From NCBI RefSeq assembly GCF_005795905.1, contig NZ_VAWE01000001.1, positions 3,642,001 through 3,706,000 of the forward strand: a stretch of DNA of 64,000 nucleotides. Direction: 5' to 3'. This document shows, piece by piece, positions 18,461 through 27,385 of the stretch. The stretch is from Streptomyces marianii (GTDB lineage Bacteria; Actinomycetota; Actinomycetes; Streptomycetales; Streptomycetaceae). Numbering within the stretch: the first letter of the stretch is position 1; every line of letters starts with the position of its first letter. The notes beneath the pieces were generated by a model. That model had not been told where the DNA came from. It saw only the letters and a list, made by a program, of their open reading frames with translations, and ran no database searches. The translations under genes were made by a program, and so were the position numbers.

Positions 18461-19921
18461 TCAGAAGGGGAAGACCGAACGGCCCCGCTGCACCGAGATC
18501 CACTTCTGGGTGGTGAAGACCTCGACCATCGCCTCGCCGTTCAGCCGCCCGAGGCCGGACGACTTCTCACCGCCGAACGGCACGATCGGCTCGTCGTGCA
18601 CGGTCGAGTCGTTGATGTGGATCATCCCGGTGTGGATCCGCTGGGCCAACGCCACCCCGCGCTCGATGTCACCGGTGTGCACGGCACCGCTCAGACCGTA
18701 CGGGGTGTCGTTGGCGATCCGGACAGCCTCCTCGTCGCCCTCGAACGGGACGAGGAGCACCACCGGGCCGAAGATCTCCTGGGACAGCACGGGCGAGTCG
18801 GCCGGAAGGCCGGTCAGCACGGACGGCGAGACCACGTTGCCCTCCGTCCGGCCACGCAGCAGGGCGGTCGCGCCGGCCTCGACGGACTGCTCGACCAGGC
18901 TCGTAACGGCCTCGGCCTGAAGAGAGTTGATCAGGGGGCCGATATGGGTCTCGGGGTCGGCCGGGTCGCCCACCTTCAGGGTCTGCACCTTGGCGACGAG
19001 CTTCTCGGTGAACTCCTTCTCCACTCTGCTGTCCACCAGGATGCGGTTGGCCGCCATGCACACCTGGCCCTGGTGGACGTACCGGCTGAAGACAGCGGCG
19101 TCGACGGCGTAGTCGATGTCGGCGTCGTCGAGCACGATGAAGGCGCTGTTGCCGCCCAGTTCGAGGACGGCGTGCTTGAAGTTGGCCGCGCAGACGGTGG
19201 CCACGTGCCGGCCCACCCGGTCGGAGCCGGTGAAGGAGATGACCTTCGGCACGGGGTGCTCTATCAGCGCGTCGCCGATCTCCGCGATGTCGGTGATCAC
19301 CACGTTCAGCAGTCCGGCGGGCAGGCCCGCGTCCTCGAAGACCTTGGCGACCAGGGAGCCGCCGCAGATCGGGGTGTTCTGGTGCGGCTTGAGGACGACG
19401 GCGTTCCCGAGCGCCAGCGCCGGCGCGACCGACTTGACCGACAGCAGGAACGGGAAGTTGAACGGGCTGATCACACCCACGACACCGACCGGCAGCCGGT
19501 AGACCCGGTTCTCCTTGCCGTCCACCGGAGAGGGCAGGATGCGGCCCTCCGGACGCAGCGACAGCTGGATCGCCTCGCGCAGGAACTCCTTGGCGAGATG
19601 CAGTTCGAAGGCCGCCTTCAGCCGTGTGCCGCCCAGTTCGGCGACGATGGCCTCGGCCAGCTCCTCCTCGCGGTCCTCGATGATCCTCAGGGCCCGCTCG
19701 AAGACCGACCGGCGCGCGTACGGGTTGGTGGCCGCCCAATCCTTCTGCGCACGCTCCGCGGCGCGGTACGCCTGGTCCACCTCGCCGGCCGTGGCGACGG
19801 TGATCGAGGCGAGCTTCTCCTCGTTGTACGGGTTGAAGTCGATGATGTCCCAGGAACCACTTCCCGGGCGCCATTCGCCATCTATGTACTGGAGTGCCAG
19901 GTCACTGAAGAAGGAGGACAT
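18461..19921 (-). CDS. NAD(P)-dependent aldehyde dehydrogenase
   Basis: 486 residues, full-length ALDH superfamily member of the aromatic/benzaldehyde type. Seen: the Asn of the oxyanion hole in VISPFNFPF, SFTGSDRVGRHV cofactor loop, general base in LELGGNSAFIV, catalytic cysteine in HQGQVCMAANR and EIFGPV near the C-terminus. Substrate is not determinable from sequence; C-terminal motif PFGGEKSSGLGRLNG is standard. Monocistronic by spacing. Confidence 0.93.
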   Translation of the reverse strand: MSSFFSDLALQYIDGEWRPGSGSWDIIDFNPYNEEKLASITVATAGEVDQAYRAAERAQKDWAATNPYARRSVFERALRIIEDREEELAEAIVAELGGTRLKAAFELHLAKEFLREAIQLSLRPEGRILPSPVDGKENRVYRLPVGVVGVISPFNFPFLLSVKSVAPALALGNAVVLKPHQNTPICGGSLVAKVFEDAGLPAGLLNVVITDIAEIGDALIEHPVPKVISFTGSDRVGRHVATVCAANFKHAVLELGGNSAFIVLDDADIDYAVDAAVFSRYVHQGQVCMAANRILVDSRVEKEFTEKLVAKVQTLKVGDPADPETHIGPLINSLQAEAVTSLVEQSVEAGATALLRGRTEGNVVSPSVLTGLPADSPVLSQEIFGPVVLLVPFEGDEEAVRIANDTPYGLSGAVHTGDIERGVALAQRIHTGMIHINDSTVHDEPIVPFGGEKSSGLGRLNGEAMVEVFTTQKWISVQRGRSVFPF

Positions 19922-19999
19922 GGGATCCCTTACCGGCCGCGGGAGCAGGGGCGTGTGCAGTTACCAGTCGGACTGATGTCGCGTCATCCTACTTGCCAG

Positions 20000-20893
20000 T
20001 CATGTGAGTTGGAGGAGACCACGGAGAAGGTCCCGGCTCTCGTCCGCACCGGGGCTGTCCTCCTGCAGGCGCTCCATCGCCCGCTCGTACTGGGCGACCT
20101 CCTCGCGCTTGTCGAGGTACAGGGCGCTCGTCAGCTGCTCCAGGTAGACGATGTCCGAGAGGTCCGACTCCGGGAAGCGCAGCATCGTGAAGGACCCGGA
20201 CTCGCCCGCGTGGCCGCCGAAGCTGAAGGGCATGACCTGGAGCGTGATGTTCGGCTGTTCCGAGACCTCGATGAGATGCCGCAACTGGCCCTGCATCACG
20301 GAGCGGTCCCCGTAGGGGCGACGCAGTGCCGCCTCGTCCAGGACGGCGTGGAAGCGGGGTGCACGCTCGGAGACGAGGGCCTTCTGGCGCTCCAGGCGCA
20401 GCGCGACCCGGCGGTCGATCTCGGCGGCCGGCGCGCCGGGCATGCCGCGCTCGACGACGGCGTGGGCGTACGCCTCGGTCTGCAGCAGCCCGTGGACGAA
20501 CTGGACCTCGTAGATCCGGATGAGCGAGGCGGCGCCCTCCAGGCCGATGTACGTCTGGAACCAGCCGGGCAGCACATCGCCGAAGCTGTGCCACCACCCG
20601 GCCACGTTGGCCTCCTTGGCGAGCCCGAGCAGCGACGCGCGCTCCGCCTCGTCCGTGACGCCGTAGAGCGTGAGGAGGTCCTCGACGTCCCTGGCCTTGA
20701 AGCTCACCCGACCCAACTCCATGCGGCTGATCTTGGACTCGGACGCACGGATCGAGTAGCCCGCCGCCTCACGGGTGATGCCGCGCGATTCCCGAAGGCG
20801 CCTCAGCTGCGAGCCCAGCAGGATACGGCGCACCACTGACCCTCCGCCGGGGCCCTCGGCCCGGGGGTAGCCCCACGACTCCACTGCCGTCAC
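20000..20893 (-). CDS. XRE-type helix-turn-helix regulator with DUF5753 domain (WhiJ-like)
   Basis: 297 residues. HTH at about residues 20 to 75 (LGSQLRRLRESRGITREAAGY, ASESKISRMELGR), then the DUF5753 ligand/partner domain with GWFQTYIGLEGAA, FVHGLLQTEAYA and LQVMPFSFGGHAG. The start is set at the GTG at 20893 because GGGGAGG sits 9 bases upstream; the longer open frame lacks such a site. In streptomycetes these regulators pair with an anti-sigma-like HATPase and a DUF397 protein, as here, and several influence development or antibiotic production. Confidence 0.88.
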   Translation of the reverse strand: MTAVESWGYPRAEGPGGGSVVRRILLGSQLRRLRESRGITREAAGYSIRASESKISRMELGRVSFKARDVEDLLTLYGVTDEAERASLLGLAKEANVAGWWHSFGDVLPGWFQTYIGLEGAASLIRIYEVQFVHGLLQTEAYAHAVVERGMPGAPAAEIDRRVALRLERQKALVSERAPRFHAVLDEAALRRPYGDRSVMQGQLRHLIEVSEQPNITLQVMPFSFGGHAGESGSFTMLRFPESDLSDIVYLEQLTSALYLDKREEVAQYERAMERLQEDSPGADESRDLLRGLLQLT

Positions 20894-21081
20894 GTCTCCA
20901 ACCCTCCCCATCGCCATCCGCTTCCGGAGTGCCCCCGAACCCCGAGCCCCGGATTCTGCCACCAAAACGCTTCACCCCGTACTCGTTCGATTACGGAAAG
21001 AAGAAACCGTCCGGTAAGGGCGCACGGAAGCGTGCGGAAGATATGAGAGTGAACCGGCACGGGTAGGGACAGGTCCGGCGC

Positions 21082-21108
21082 GTGCACGTGCATCTGCCCT
21101 TGCATCTG
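21082..21108. promoter_or_regulatory. Operator-like repeat, left copy
   Basis: 27-bp element containing two spaced copies of TGCATCTG. It lies in the divergent promoter region between the XRE regulator and the HATPase gene. Its reverse complement recurs at 22180..22206 upstream of the DUF397 gene with only the three central bases differing, which points to a shared DNA-binding protein, most likely the neighbouring XRE regulator. Confidence 0.6.
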
Positions 21109-21206
21109 TTGTGGGCATTGGGAACCATGGACCCCGCGCACCTGCGCACTCGTACGTGCTCGTTCGTGTTGTAGCGCCACAGCTGCGATTCCCGGGAGTG
21201 CCTCGC

Positions 21207-21692
21207 ATGGGAACGAATGGATCGACCATGCTCGAGCCGTTACGGCAGGGCCTTCCGCCGATCGACCCCGCGGCCGTGTCCAGCTCCGCCTCGTGCGCAC
21301 TCCCCGCCCGCTACGAAGCGGTGCGCGGCGCCCGGCAGTTCACCAGCAGGACGCTGGCCCGGTGGGAACTGGACCAGCGCTTCGACGACGTCGCGCTCGT
21401 CGTGTCCGAACTCGTCACCAACGCCCTGCGGCACGCCCTGCCCGCGGACACCGCACGCGGCCAGGAGTCCCCCGTGCGGCTGCATCTGATGCGCTGGACG
21501 GGTCGGCTGGTGTGCGCCGTGCGCGACCCCAGCGAGGAGAGCCCGATCGCCGGCGAGGCGGAGGACTCCGCCGAATGCGGCCGGGGGCTGTTCCTCGTCG
21601 ACTCCTTCAGCGACAGCTGGGGCTGGCACCCGCTGGCGGGGCCGTTCACCGGAAAGGTCGTCTGGGCGCTGTTCCGCCTGCCGCAGGAGTGA
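21207..21692 (+). CDS. ATP-binding anti-sigma-factor-like protein (HATPase_c)
   Basis: 161 residues. GHKL-type ATPase of the SpoIIAB/RsbW kind: N box VSELVTNALRHALP with the Mg-binding Asn, G1 box-like CAVRDPSEESP, and the G2 box CGRGLFLVDSFSDSWGW. ATG at 21207 has GGAG about 9 bases upstream. These small kinases in Streptomyces usually accompany XRE/DUF397 pairs, as here, and may act as partners in a WhiJ-type switch. A strong terminator follows. Confidence 0.9.
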   Translation: MGTNGSTMLEPLRQGLPPIDPAAVSSSASCALPARYEAVRGARQFTSRTLARWELDQRFDDVALVVSELVTNALRHALPADTARGQESPVRLHLMRWTGRLVCAVRDPSEESPIAGEAEDSAECGRGLFLVDSFSDSWGWHPLAGPFTGKVVWALFRLPQE

Positions 21693-21768
21693 GGCGCCCG
21701 CACCAAGGCCCCTCCGTCCTGCCGCCTCCACGCGACGAGGCGCCGGGCCGCCACCGCGTGAACGACCG

Positions 21769-21800
21769 TCCGCCGGCAGGCCGCGCGGCCTGCCGGCGGA
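21769..21800. terminator. Terminator between HATPase gene and DUF397 gene
   Basis: Perfect 14-bp inverted repeat (arm TCCGCCGGCAGGCC) with a GCGC loop between convergent genes. Confidence 0.85.
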
Positions 21801-21875
21801 CCCGGGCCCTCCCTAGGCGCATGAACGTTCCTGCGGTGCGGGGAGCCCGGTCCCGCCATAACGCCGACGAGTTCG

Positions 21876-22115
21876 TCAGCCACCGGCGAGATGGTCGAAC
21901 TCGCCGTCCTTCACCCCCAGCAGCATGGCCTCTATCTCGGCCGGCGTATAGACGAGTGCCGGCCCCTCCGGGAAGCGCGAGTTGCGCACCGCGACGTTCC
22001 CGCCGGGCAGTTTCGCGAACTCCACGCACGATCCCTGAGAGTTGCTGTGCCTGCTCTTCTGCCAGACGACCCCGTGAAGCTCTGTGGCCGCCATGCCGTT
22101 GTAGACGTCGTGCAC
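21876..22115 (-). CDS. DUF397 protein
   Basis: 79 residues. The family signature is clear: VVWQKSRHSNSQGSCVEFAKL, VAVRNSRFPEGPALVYTPAEIEAML. GTG at 22115 has GGGGAG 6 bases upstream; an internal ATG seven codons in is possible. DUF397 proteins are small partners of DUF5753-type XRE regulators, probably acting as their antagonists. It is convergent to the HATPase gene, and its promoter carries the same repeat. Confidence 0.92.
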   Translation of the reverse strand: MHDVYNGMAATELHGVVWQKSRHSNSQGSCVEFAKLPGGNVAVRNSRFPEGPALVYTPAEIEAMLLGVKDGEFDHLAGG

Positions 22116-22179
22116 AGGACGCTCCCCGAGTTACAAGGTGCAGGTGTCAACTGTCTCGGATCATAGCCGGGTTCCTATG

Positions 22180-22206
22180 CAGATGCATGAGCAGATGCAC
22201 GTGCAC
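22180..22206. promoter_or_regulatory. Operator-like repeat, right copy
   Basis: 27-bp inverted copy of the element at 21082..21108, with two CAGATGCA cores spaced 12 bases apart. It lies 65 to 91 bases upstream of the DUF397 start. The rest of the 22116..22443 gap shows no gene. Confidence 0.6.
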
Positions 22207-22443
22207 AAGGGGTGGTTCCGCGGTTACAGCCCGAGCCGCACCTCGCCCGGGACCTCCCCCGATGCCGGCGGCACGCGCCGCGCGCGGCCGCCGCTCGTGA
22301 TCTTGCTCGCCCCCGTCCGTGCCGCGTCGCCGGGACCGAATCCTTCGTGCACGAGGAAGAGACGTTCACCGCGCCCTCCTGGCTCCACGGTCCCGGCGAC
22401 GGTTCGGTTCGCGGCGCTCCGGGCCCCGCCGGGCCGTACCGGG

Positions 22444-22686
22444 TCAGCGGGGCGAGGACGCGTGCGGCAGCAGGGCCGTCTCCCGCGCGTTCCTGACCGC
22501 CCGGGCCGGCTGCCGCTGCCGCCGGGCCGTCACCCGGGTCACCCGGCGACTGCGGATCTTGCCGCGGTCGGAGAGGAACCTGCGGAGCAGTTCCGTGTCC
22601 TTGTAGTCCACATGGGTGATGCCGGCCGCCTCCAGCGGGTTCGGACGGGACTTCAGGGGCTCGCGCCCGGATCGGCGCCTGGGCAC
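22444..22686 (-). CDS. rpsR: 30S ribosomal protein S18, alternative (zinc-independent) paralogue
   Basis: 80 residues. S18 signatures are present: [31 protein letters not shown]. No cysteine pair is present, as expected for the Zur-controlled paralogue that replaces the normal protein when zinc is short. GTG start is 1 base after the CobW stop with GGAGG upstream, so it is the last gene of the rpmG2-rpmE2-cobW-rpsR2 operon. Confidence 0.93.
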   Translation of the reverse strand: MPRRRSGREPLKSRPNPLEAAGITHVDYKDTELLRRFLSDRGKIRSRRVTRVTARRQRQPARAVRNARETALLPHASSPR

Positions 22687-22687
22687 G

Positions 22688-23827
22688 TCATACCTCCAGA
22701 AGGGAGTCGAAAGCCGGTGGCAGGCGCTTCCACGCCTCGGGCCCGGCGGCGTACTCGGCATCGGTCAGCAGGCAGGAGTCGAGCAGCTCCGTCAGACCGT
22801 GACGGTCGAGCCCCGGCGAGGTGAAGACCAGATGCTGGCAACGGTCGCCGTGTTCCGGATGCCAGTCCAGCGCCGCCGCGGCCCGGCGTACGGGCGGGAC
22901 CATCTCCCAGGCCGCGTCGGGGAGAGAGGCCAGCCAGGGTCCCGCGCTCTCCACGCAGAGGGCTCCCCCGGCCGCGTCCCACGACAGCAGCGTGTCGGGC
23001 CGGTCCGCCAGCCAGAACCGGCCGCGGCTGCGGGCCGCGGCGCAGGTCAGGTCCTCCAGCGCCGCGTACAGCCGCTCCGGGTGGAACGGCCGCCGGTGGT
23101 GCCATACGTACGTCCCGACGCCGCATTCGTCCGCCTCCTGCGGCAGCAGTGCACACGCCGGGTGCTGGGCGGCCGCGGCGGCCTCCACGTCGAACCCGGC
23201 CAGGGCTGCCGCGGCCAGCCCACCGCCGTCCAAGGTCACCTGACGGGCCGTCGGGTGCAGCTGGGCCAGCAGGGCCCGGTCCGCCTCGTCGGCTTCGTCC
23301 TCGCCGACGAGGGCGAGCACCGGGGCGTACTCCAGCTGGCGCGCCCAGGTGTCCGCGACCGTCCGCCGATCGGTCGGGGCGGCGGCGAGTCCCGCCTCCA
23401 TCAGGTCGTCGCCGTTGGCGAGACAGGCCAGCAGGAGGGAGGGGTCGACGGCCGTGATCACGCTCGTGACCCTGAGCCGGTCGCCGTGGGCGGCGACGAC
23501 CTCGGCCATCGCCTTCGGCTCGACCGAGTCCCAGAGTTCGACGATCGCCAGCCGGGTGACGCCGTCGTCGGCGAGCCGCTCCAGCTCCGGCACGAGGTCC
23601 TCGCGCAGGGCGCAGCAGGCGCAGTCGTTGACGAGAGGGGCCTCGCCGCGGCAGAGGACACCGGTGGCGTCGCGGACGCTGCGGAGGACCGTGCCCCGGA
23701 GGGCGGTCGACAGGTCGTGCCGGAGCGCGACGCTGCCGCCGACGACGGTGAGCAGCCGCTCGACGACGGCGGCCCGAGCGTCGGAGTGCAGCCCTCCGAC
23801 GATCGCGACGGGAAGCGCTCCCTCCAT
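22688..23827 (-). CDS. COG0523/CobW-like protein with degenerate P-loop
   Basis: 379 residues. The metallochaperone-family CxCC motif is present as [12 protein letters not shown], along with [10 protein letters not shown] and the C-terminal CobW_C-like part ([42 protein letters not shown]). The N-terminal P-loop, normally GxxGxGKT, reads [19 protein letters not shown] and lacks the lysine. Either GTP binding is lost or altered. ATG overlaps the L31 stop. In a Zur-box operon, a role in zinc delivery or sensing during starvation is likely. Confidence 0.88.
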   Translation of the reverse strand: MEGALPVAIVGGLHSDARAAVVERLLTVVGGSVALRHDLSTALRGTVLRSVRDATGVLCRGEAPLVNDCACCALREDLVPELERLADDGVTRLAIVELWDSVEPKAMAEVVAAHGDRLRVTSVITAVDPSLLLACLANGDDLMEAGLAAAPTDRRTVADTWARQLEYAPVLALVGEDEADEADRALLAQLHPTARQVTLDGGGLAAAALAGFDVEAAAAAQHPACALLPQEADECGVGTYVWHHRRPFHPERLYAALEDLTCAAARSRGRFWLADRPDTLLSWDAAGGALCVESAGPWLASLPDAAWEMVPPVRRAAAALDWHPEHGDRCQHLVFTSPGLDRHGLTELLDSCLLTDAEYAAGPEAWKRLPPAFDSLLEV

Positions 23828-24081
23828 CACCGGGCCCCGCGCCGTCCGTATCGCCGCGCGAATCGCTCGACGCGACCGGCCGTGTCGAGGACGCGGGCCG
23901 TGCCGGTGTGGAAGGGGTGGCTCGCGGAGGAGATCTCCACGTCCACCACGGGGTAGGTGCGACCGTCCTCCCACTCGACGGTCCGGTCGCTCGTCATCGT
24001 CGAGCGGGTGAGAAAGGCGAATCCGGCCGCCCGGTCGCGGAACACGACGGGGCCGTAGGCCGGATGGATTCCGGGCTTCAT
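23827..24081 (-). CDS. rpmE2: 50S ribosomal protein L31 type B
   Basis: 84 residues. L31B signatures: [41 protein letters not shown] and [10 protein letters not shown]. The zinc-binding CxxC of type A L31 is absent. Replaces zinc-bearing L31 under zinc limitation. Second gene of the minus-strand operon that begins at the Zur box. Confidence 0.96.
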   Translation of the reverse strand: MKPGIHPAYGPVVFRDRAAGFAFLTRSTMTSDRTVEWEDGRTYPVVDVEISSASHPFHTGTARVLDTAGRVERFARRYGRRGAR

Positions 24082-24106
24082 GACGGGTCTCCCTCCTGCT
24101 TCCCGC

Positions 24107-24271
24107 TCAGCGCTCTTCGCGGAAGTCGACGTGCCGGCCGGCGACCGGGTCGTACTTGCGCAGCGTCAGGCGGTCGGGGTCGTTACGGCGGTTCTTGCGG
24201 GTGACGTAGGTGTAGCCGGTCCCCGCGGTGGAGCGGAGCTTGATGATCGGGCGTAGTTCGTTGCGGGCCAT
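24107..24271 (-). CDS. rpmG: 50S ribosomal protein L33, zinc-independent paralogue
   Basis: 54 residues. [28 protein letters not shown] is L33; the four zinc cysteines of the standard form are absent. First gene of the leftward operon, 14 bases from the Zur-box palindrome. Confidence 0.95.
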   Translation of the reverse strand: MARNELRPIIKLRSTAGTGYTYVTRKNRRNDPDRLTLRKYDPVAGRHVDFREER

Positions 24272-24285
24272 GCGGGTAGAGTAAA

Positions 24286-24306
24286 TGGAAATGGTTTCCA
24301 TTTCCA
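24286..24306. promoter_or_regulatory. Zur box between divergent zinc-independent ribosomal genes
   Basis: Perfect 21-bp palindrome TGGAAATGG-TTT-CCATTTCCA. It agrees with the Streptomyces Zur operator as I know it (TGNAAATGNTTTNCATTTNCA) at every fixed position. It sits in the 47-bp gap between rpmG2 and rpmB2, so one Zur dimer pair could repress both directions when zinc is plentiful. Confidence 0.9.
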
Positions 24307-24318
24307 AAGGAAGGACGT

Positions 24319-24561
24319 GTGACGTTGTCCGCACGCTGCCAACTGACCGGGAGCCGACCAGGCTTCGGCAACCGCATCTCCCACTCCCACCGGCGCACCG
24401 CGCGCCGCTTCGACCCCAACGTCCAGCGCAAGCGGTACCGGCTGCCGAGCGAGGGCCGGTACGTGCGGCTCGCGCTGAGCGCGAGGGCGATCCGGACGGT
24501 GGACGCCATCGGCATCGAGGCGGCGGTGGCGCGCATCCGCGCACGGGGGGAAAGGGTCTGA
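24319..24561 (+). CDS. rpmB: 50S ribosomal protein L28, zinc-independent paralogue
   Basis: 80 residues. L28 signatures: [30 protein letters not shown] and [14 protein letters not shown]. Only one cysteine remains, so the zinc site is broken. GTG start with AGGAAGG upstream, immediately right of the Zur box. Stop overlaps rpsN2 by one base (TGATG). Confidence 0.95.
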   Translation: MTLSARCQLTGSRPGFGNRISHSHRRTARRFDPNVQRKRYRLPSEGRYVRLALSARAIRTVDAIGIEAAVARIRARGERV

Positions 24562-24866
24562 TGGCGAAAAAGAGCAAGATCGCGCGCAATGAACGGCGCC
24601 GGGAGGTCGTGCGGCGGTACGCGACGCGTCGCGCGCGGCTGAAGGAGACCATCCGGCACCCCGGCACGAGCGAGGAGGACCGCCGGGCCGCGCAGCGCGA
24701 ACTGCGGCGCCAGCCGCGGGACGCGAGCGCGACCCGCGTCCGCAACCGCGACGCGGTCGACGGCCGCCCGCGCGGCTACGTCGGCAGGTTCGGCCTCTCC
24801 CGCGTCCGCGTGAGGAACCAGGCGCACGCGGGGTTCCTGCCGGGAGTGACGAAGTCCTCCTGGTAG
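24561..24866 (+). CDS. rpsN: 30S ribosomal protein S14, zinc-independent paralogue
   Basis: 101 residues, the long zinc-free S14 form: [62 protein letters not shown] C-terminus. No CxxC zinc site. Translationally coupled to rpmB2. Ends the rightward Zur-controlled operon. Confidence 0.95.
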   Translation: MAKKSKIARNERRREVVRRYATRRARLKETIRHPGTSEEDRRAAQRELRRQPRDASATRVRNRDAVDGRPRGYVGRFGLSRVRVRNQAHAGFLPGVTKSSW

Positions 24867-25128
24867 GGGGCTGACGGCCGGGGCGGGTGCCTGGGGCGTC
24901 GGGCGCGGGGCGGGTGCGGGTGCGGTCAGGCACGAACGGGCGCGGGTGCACGGCGCGAACACGTCGAGCACAGGGCCCGGCCGCAAGCACGGCGCGGACG
25001 CTCGGCGGTACGCGGACGGCCGCTCCTGCGGGCCCCACACGGGCACGGCCCGGCCCCGCACCCCCGGCCGCTGGTGCCGCGTCGGGCCGGGGTTGCCCGG
25101 TGAGGAGCGGCGTCCGGTGCATGGGGTC

Positions 25129-25153
25129 CCACCCGGCCCTCCGGGCCGGGTGG
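25129..25153. terminator. Terminator in the gene-free stretch 24867..25262
   Basis: Perfect 11-bp inverted repeat (arm CCACCCGGCCC) with a 3-base loop. It probably serves the convergent rpsN2 and DUF2786 genes. The remaining 370 bases of this gap are very GC-rich and hold no supported gene. Confidence 0.7.
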
Positions 25154-25262
25154 AAGGGTCGCAAGGTGCCGGATCGGCCCCGGAGTGGCCTCATCCGGTC
25201 GATTCGGCAACGCGAGTCCCCGTGCCGGGCGTTGCTGCCGGCGAACCTCGGCAGACGCGGCG

Positions 25263-26414
25263 CTACTTCGGGAGTTCGCCCCGGTGGTCGCGGGGGCGCA
25301 TACGGGCGTCGTCGGCCGCCCGGGTGCCGTCGTGCCAGCCCGCCGCGTCCGTGGCGCCGCGGACGCGGGTGCGGACCGTGTCCGGGAAGAGGCGTTCCGC
25401 CTGGTCCGCGACGGCGACGTCGCGGGCGGCGAGAGCCGGGAGGAGGTCGCCCCCGGCCGCGTCCTCCGCCACGTGGGACGTCGCCCGCGCCAGCCGGTCG
25501 CCGATGCGGTGCGCGTAGGCCAGCAGGAACGACTGCCGGAATGTCTTCGTCCGCCTGCGTCCGCCCGCCCGCTGTGACGCCTCCGCGCGGGTCATCACCG
25601 TCGTTCCCTGCACCAGCAGCGAGGTGTACAGCAGTTCCACCGCCTCCAGGTCGGCGTCGAAGCCGACGACCGTCGAGAAGCCGAGGCCGCTGTTCCAGAC
25701 GGCGCGGCAGCGGTTCGCCGATGCCACGGCGTCCAGCAGGATCGCCTTGGCCGTCTCGTACGGCGCGTCGACTCCGATGCGGCAGGCGACCGGCACGTCC
25801 GCGCGATGGGTGCGGGAGGCGAGCACCGCCTCGTCGATGCTGTGGCGCGCCATCAGCTCCTGCGCCTTCGCGGTCAGCGCCTCCGCCTCCTCCGGGTAAC
25901 CGGTGGCCTCCGCCTTCGCGAGGAGGGCACGGATCCGGGTGAGCGTCCGCGGCTCGCCGTGCGGGGCCGCGGACCGCCGGTGGAAGGGCTCCCCCGGCAC
26001 CGGGCCCACCGGCTCGACCGACGGCAGCCGCACGAGGAGCCGGTAGAGCCGGAGCACGGCGGTCGCGTGCGAGAAGCGGTCCGCGGGGCGCCGCCCGCGC
26101 CCGGCGCCGGGCAGTTCGTCGAGCTGGGCGCGCCAGCGCGGCGGCAGGTCGTCGCCGTACCGCCGGGTCTCCCCCGCGATCAGGCCGGCGGCCAGCTCCA
26201 CATGGCGTTCGTCGAGATCACGACGGACGATCCGCACGACGTCCGCCGGCTGCCAGCCGCGCTCCCAGGCACGGCGCACGAACTCCTCGCCGCGCCGGAC
26301 CAGCTCCGCGTCGGCCTCGGGCGGCGCGGCGGCCAGCAGCGAGGCGCCGGTGTCGAGCGCGTCGTCGTCGTCGGCGTACAGCGCCCCGCCGAGCGCACGC
26401 TCCACCACATCCAC
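25263..26414 (-). CDS. DUF2786 domain protein
   Basis: 383 residues. The DUF2786 motif is central: RIRALLAKAEATGYPEEAEALTAKAQELMARHSID near residue 165. A C-terminal domain follows with LLDAVASANRCRAVW and VVGFDADLEAVELLYTSLL, then the RRTKTFRQSFLLAYAHRIG element, the usual companion of DUF2786. GTG start. The biochemical role is unknown; some phage proteins carry the same pair of domains. Confidence 0.85.
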   Translation of the reverse strand: MDVVERALGGALYADDDDALDTGASLLAAAPPEADAELVRRGEEFVRRAWERGWQPADVVRIVRRDLDERHVELAAGLIAGETRRYGDDLPPRWRAQLDELPGAGRGRRPADRFSHATAVLRLYRLLVRLPSVEPVGPVPGEPFHRRSAAPHGEPRTLTRIRALLAKAEATGYPEEAEALTAKAQELMARHSIDEAVLASRTHRADVPVACRIGVDAPYETAKAILLDAVASANRCRAVWNSGLGFSTVVGFDADLEAVELLYTSLLVQGTTVMTRAEASQRAGGRRRTKTFRQSFLLAYAHRIGDRLARATSHVAEDAAGGDLLPALAARDVAVADQAERLFPDTVRTRVRGATDAAGWHDGTRAADDARMRPRDHRGELPK

Positions 26415-26642
26415 GCCGATCGAGCCTACGCGAGCCCGCCCCCGGCGCCCCGCCCGGGACGGCCCTCGCCGCCGGCGCGGGGTCCGCCCCGCGCCCGCTC
26501 AGCTGATCCCGCGTCCCGCCGGTGGCCCCGGGCCGACCATGGACGGCGCTCGGTCCGTACCGGCCACCGCGTGCGCGCCGGCCGCCGTGACGGCGGGGAT
26601 CGCGCCGGTGCTCCCCGCCCGCCGGGCCGTACGGTGAGGCTC

Positions 26643-27200
26643 ATGGGTGAGAACAAGCAGCGCATGCTGGCAGGGGACTGGTACCTCCCCGACGACCCCG
26701 AGCTCGCCGCCGACAGCGAACGGCGCTTCGCACTCTGCGCGGCCTACAACGCCGACGGCGGTGCGGCGCTCCCCGAACGGGAGACGATCCTCGCCGAACT
26801 CCTCGGCTCCGTCGGCCCCGGGGTCCGCATCCGGCCGCCGTTCCAGTGCGACTTCGGCTACCACATCGGAATCGGCGAGGGCACGTTCGTCAACTTCGGG
26901 GCCGTGTTCCTCGACGTCGCGCCCATCACCATCGGCGCCCACTGCCAGCTCGGCCCGAACGTCCAGCTGCTCACGCCCTCCCACGAACTGGACGCGGAAC
27001 GCCGCCGCGAGGGCTGGGAGAAGGGGGCCCCGATCAGGATCGGCGACAACGTCTGGCTCGGCGGGGGCGTCATCGTCTGCCCCGGTGTGACGATCGGCGA
27101 CGACACCGTGGTCGGGGCCGGTGCCGTCGTCACCAGGGACCTGCCCGCCAGGGTCCTGGCGGTGGGCAACCCGGCGAAGGTGATCCGCACCACGGCGTGA
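26643..27200 (+). CDS. Sugar O-acetyltransferase (maltose/galactoside type)
   Basis: 185 residues. N-terminal Mac domain (KQRMLAGDWYLPDDPELAADSERR), then the left-handed parallel beta helix with hexapeptide repeats, active-site region HIGIGEGTFVNFGAVFLD, and LLTPSHELDAERRREG with the catalytic histidine. C-terminal GDNVWLGGGVIVCPGVTIGD and VVGNPAKVI-type end. Transfers acetyl from acetyl-CoA to a sugar. The last 30 codons plus the stop and downstream bases are repeated exactly downstream (27254..27385). Confidence 0.93.
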   Translation: MGENKQRMLAGDWYLPDDPELAADSERRFALCAAYNADGGAALPERETILAELLGSVGPGVRIRPPFQCDFGYHIGIGEGTFVNFGAVFLDVAPITIGAHCQLGPNVQLLTPSHELDAERRREGWEKGAPIRIGDNVWLGGGVIVCPGVTIGDDTVVGAGAVVTRDLPARVLAVGNPAKVIRTTA

Positions 27201-27385
27201 CGGCGGGCGCGGATCAGGGGCGTCGGCGTACGCGACCGGCGGACGGGACCGGTGTGGTCGGGGCCGGTGCCGTCGTCACCAGGGACCTGCCCGCCAGGGT
27301 CCTGGCGGTGGGCAACCCGGCGAAGGTGATCCGCACCACGGCGTGACGGCGGGCGCGGATCAGGGGCGTCGGCGTACGCGACCGG
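27108..27385 (+). repeat. Exact 132-bp tandem duplication of the acetyltransferase 3' end
   Basis: Bases 27108..27239 recur without a mismatch at 27254..27385, separated by 14 bases. The unit holds the last 30 codons and stop of the acetyltransferase and 39 bases beyond. The second copy has no start and is not expected to be translated. Perfect identity means a recent event. Confidence 0.95.

Noticed and set aside
24887..25942. Arg/Pro-rich plus-strand frame over the gap and the DUF2786 gene
   Set aside because: Composition is that of a random GC-rich frame; the minus strand encodes DUF2786.
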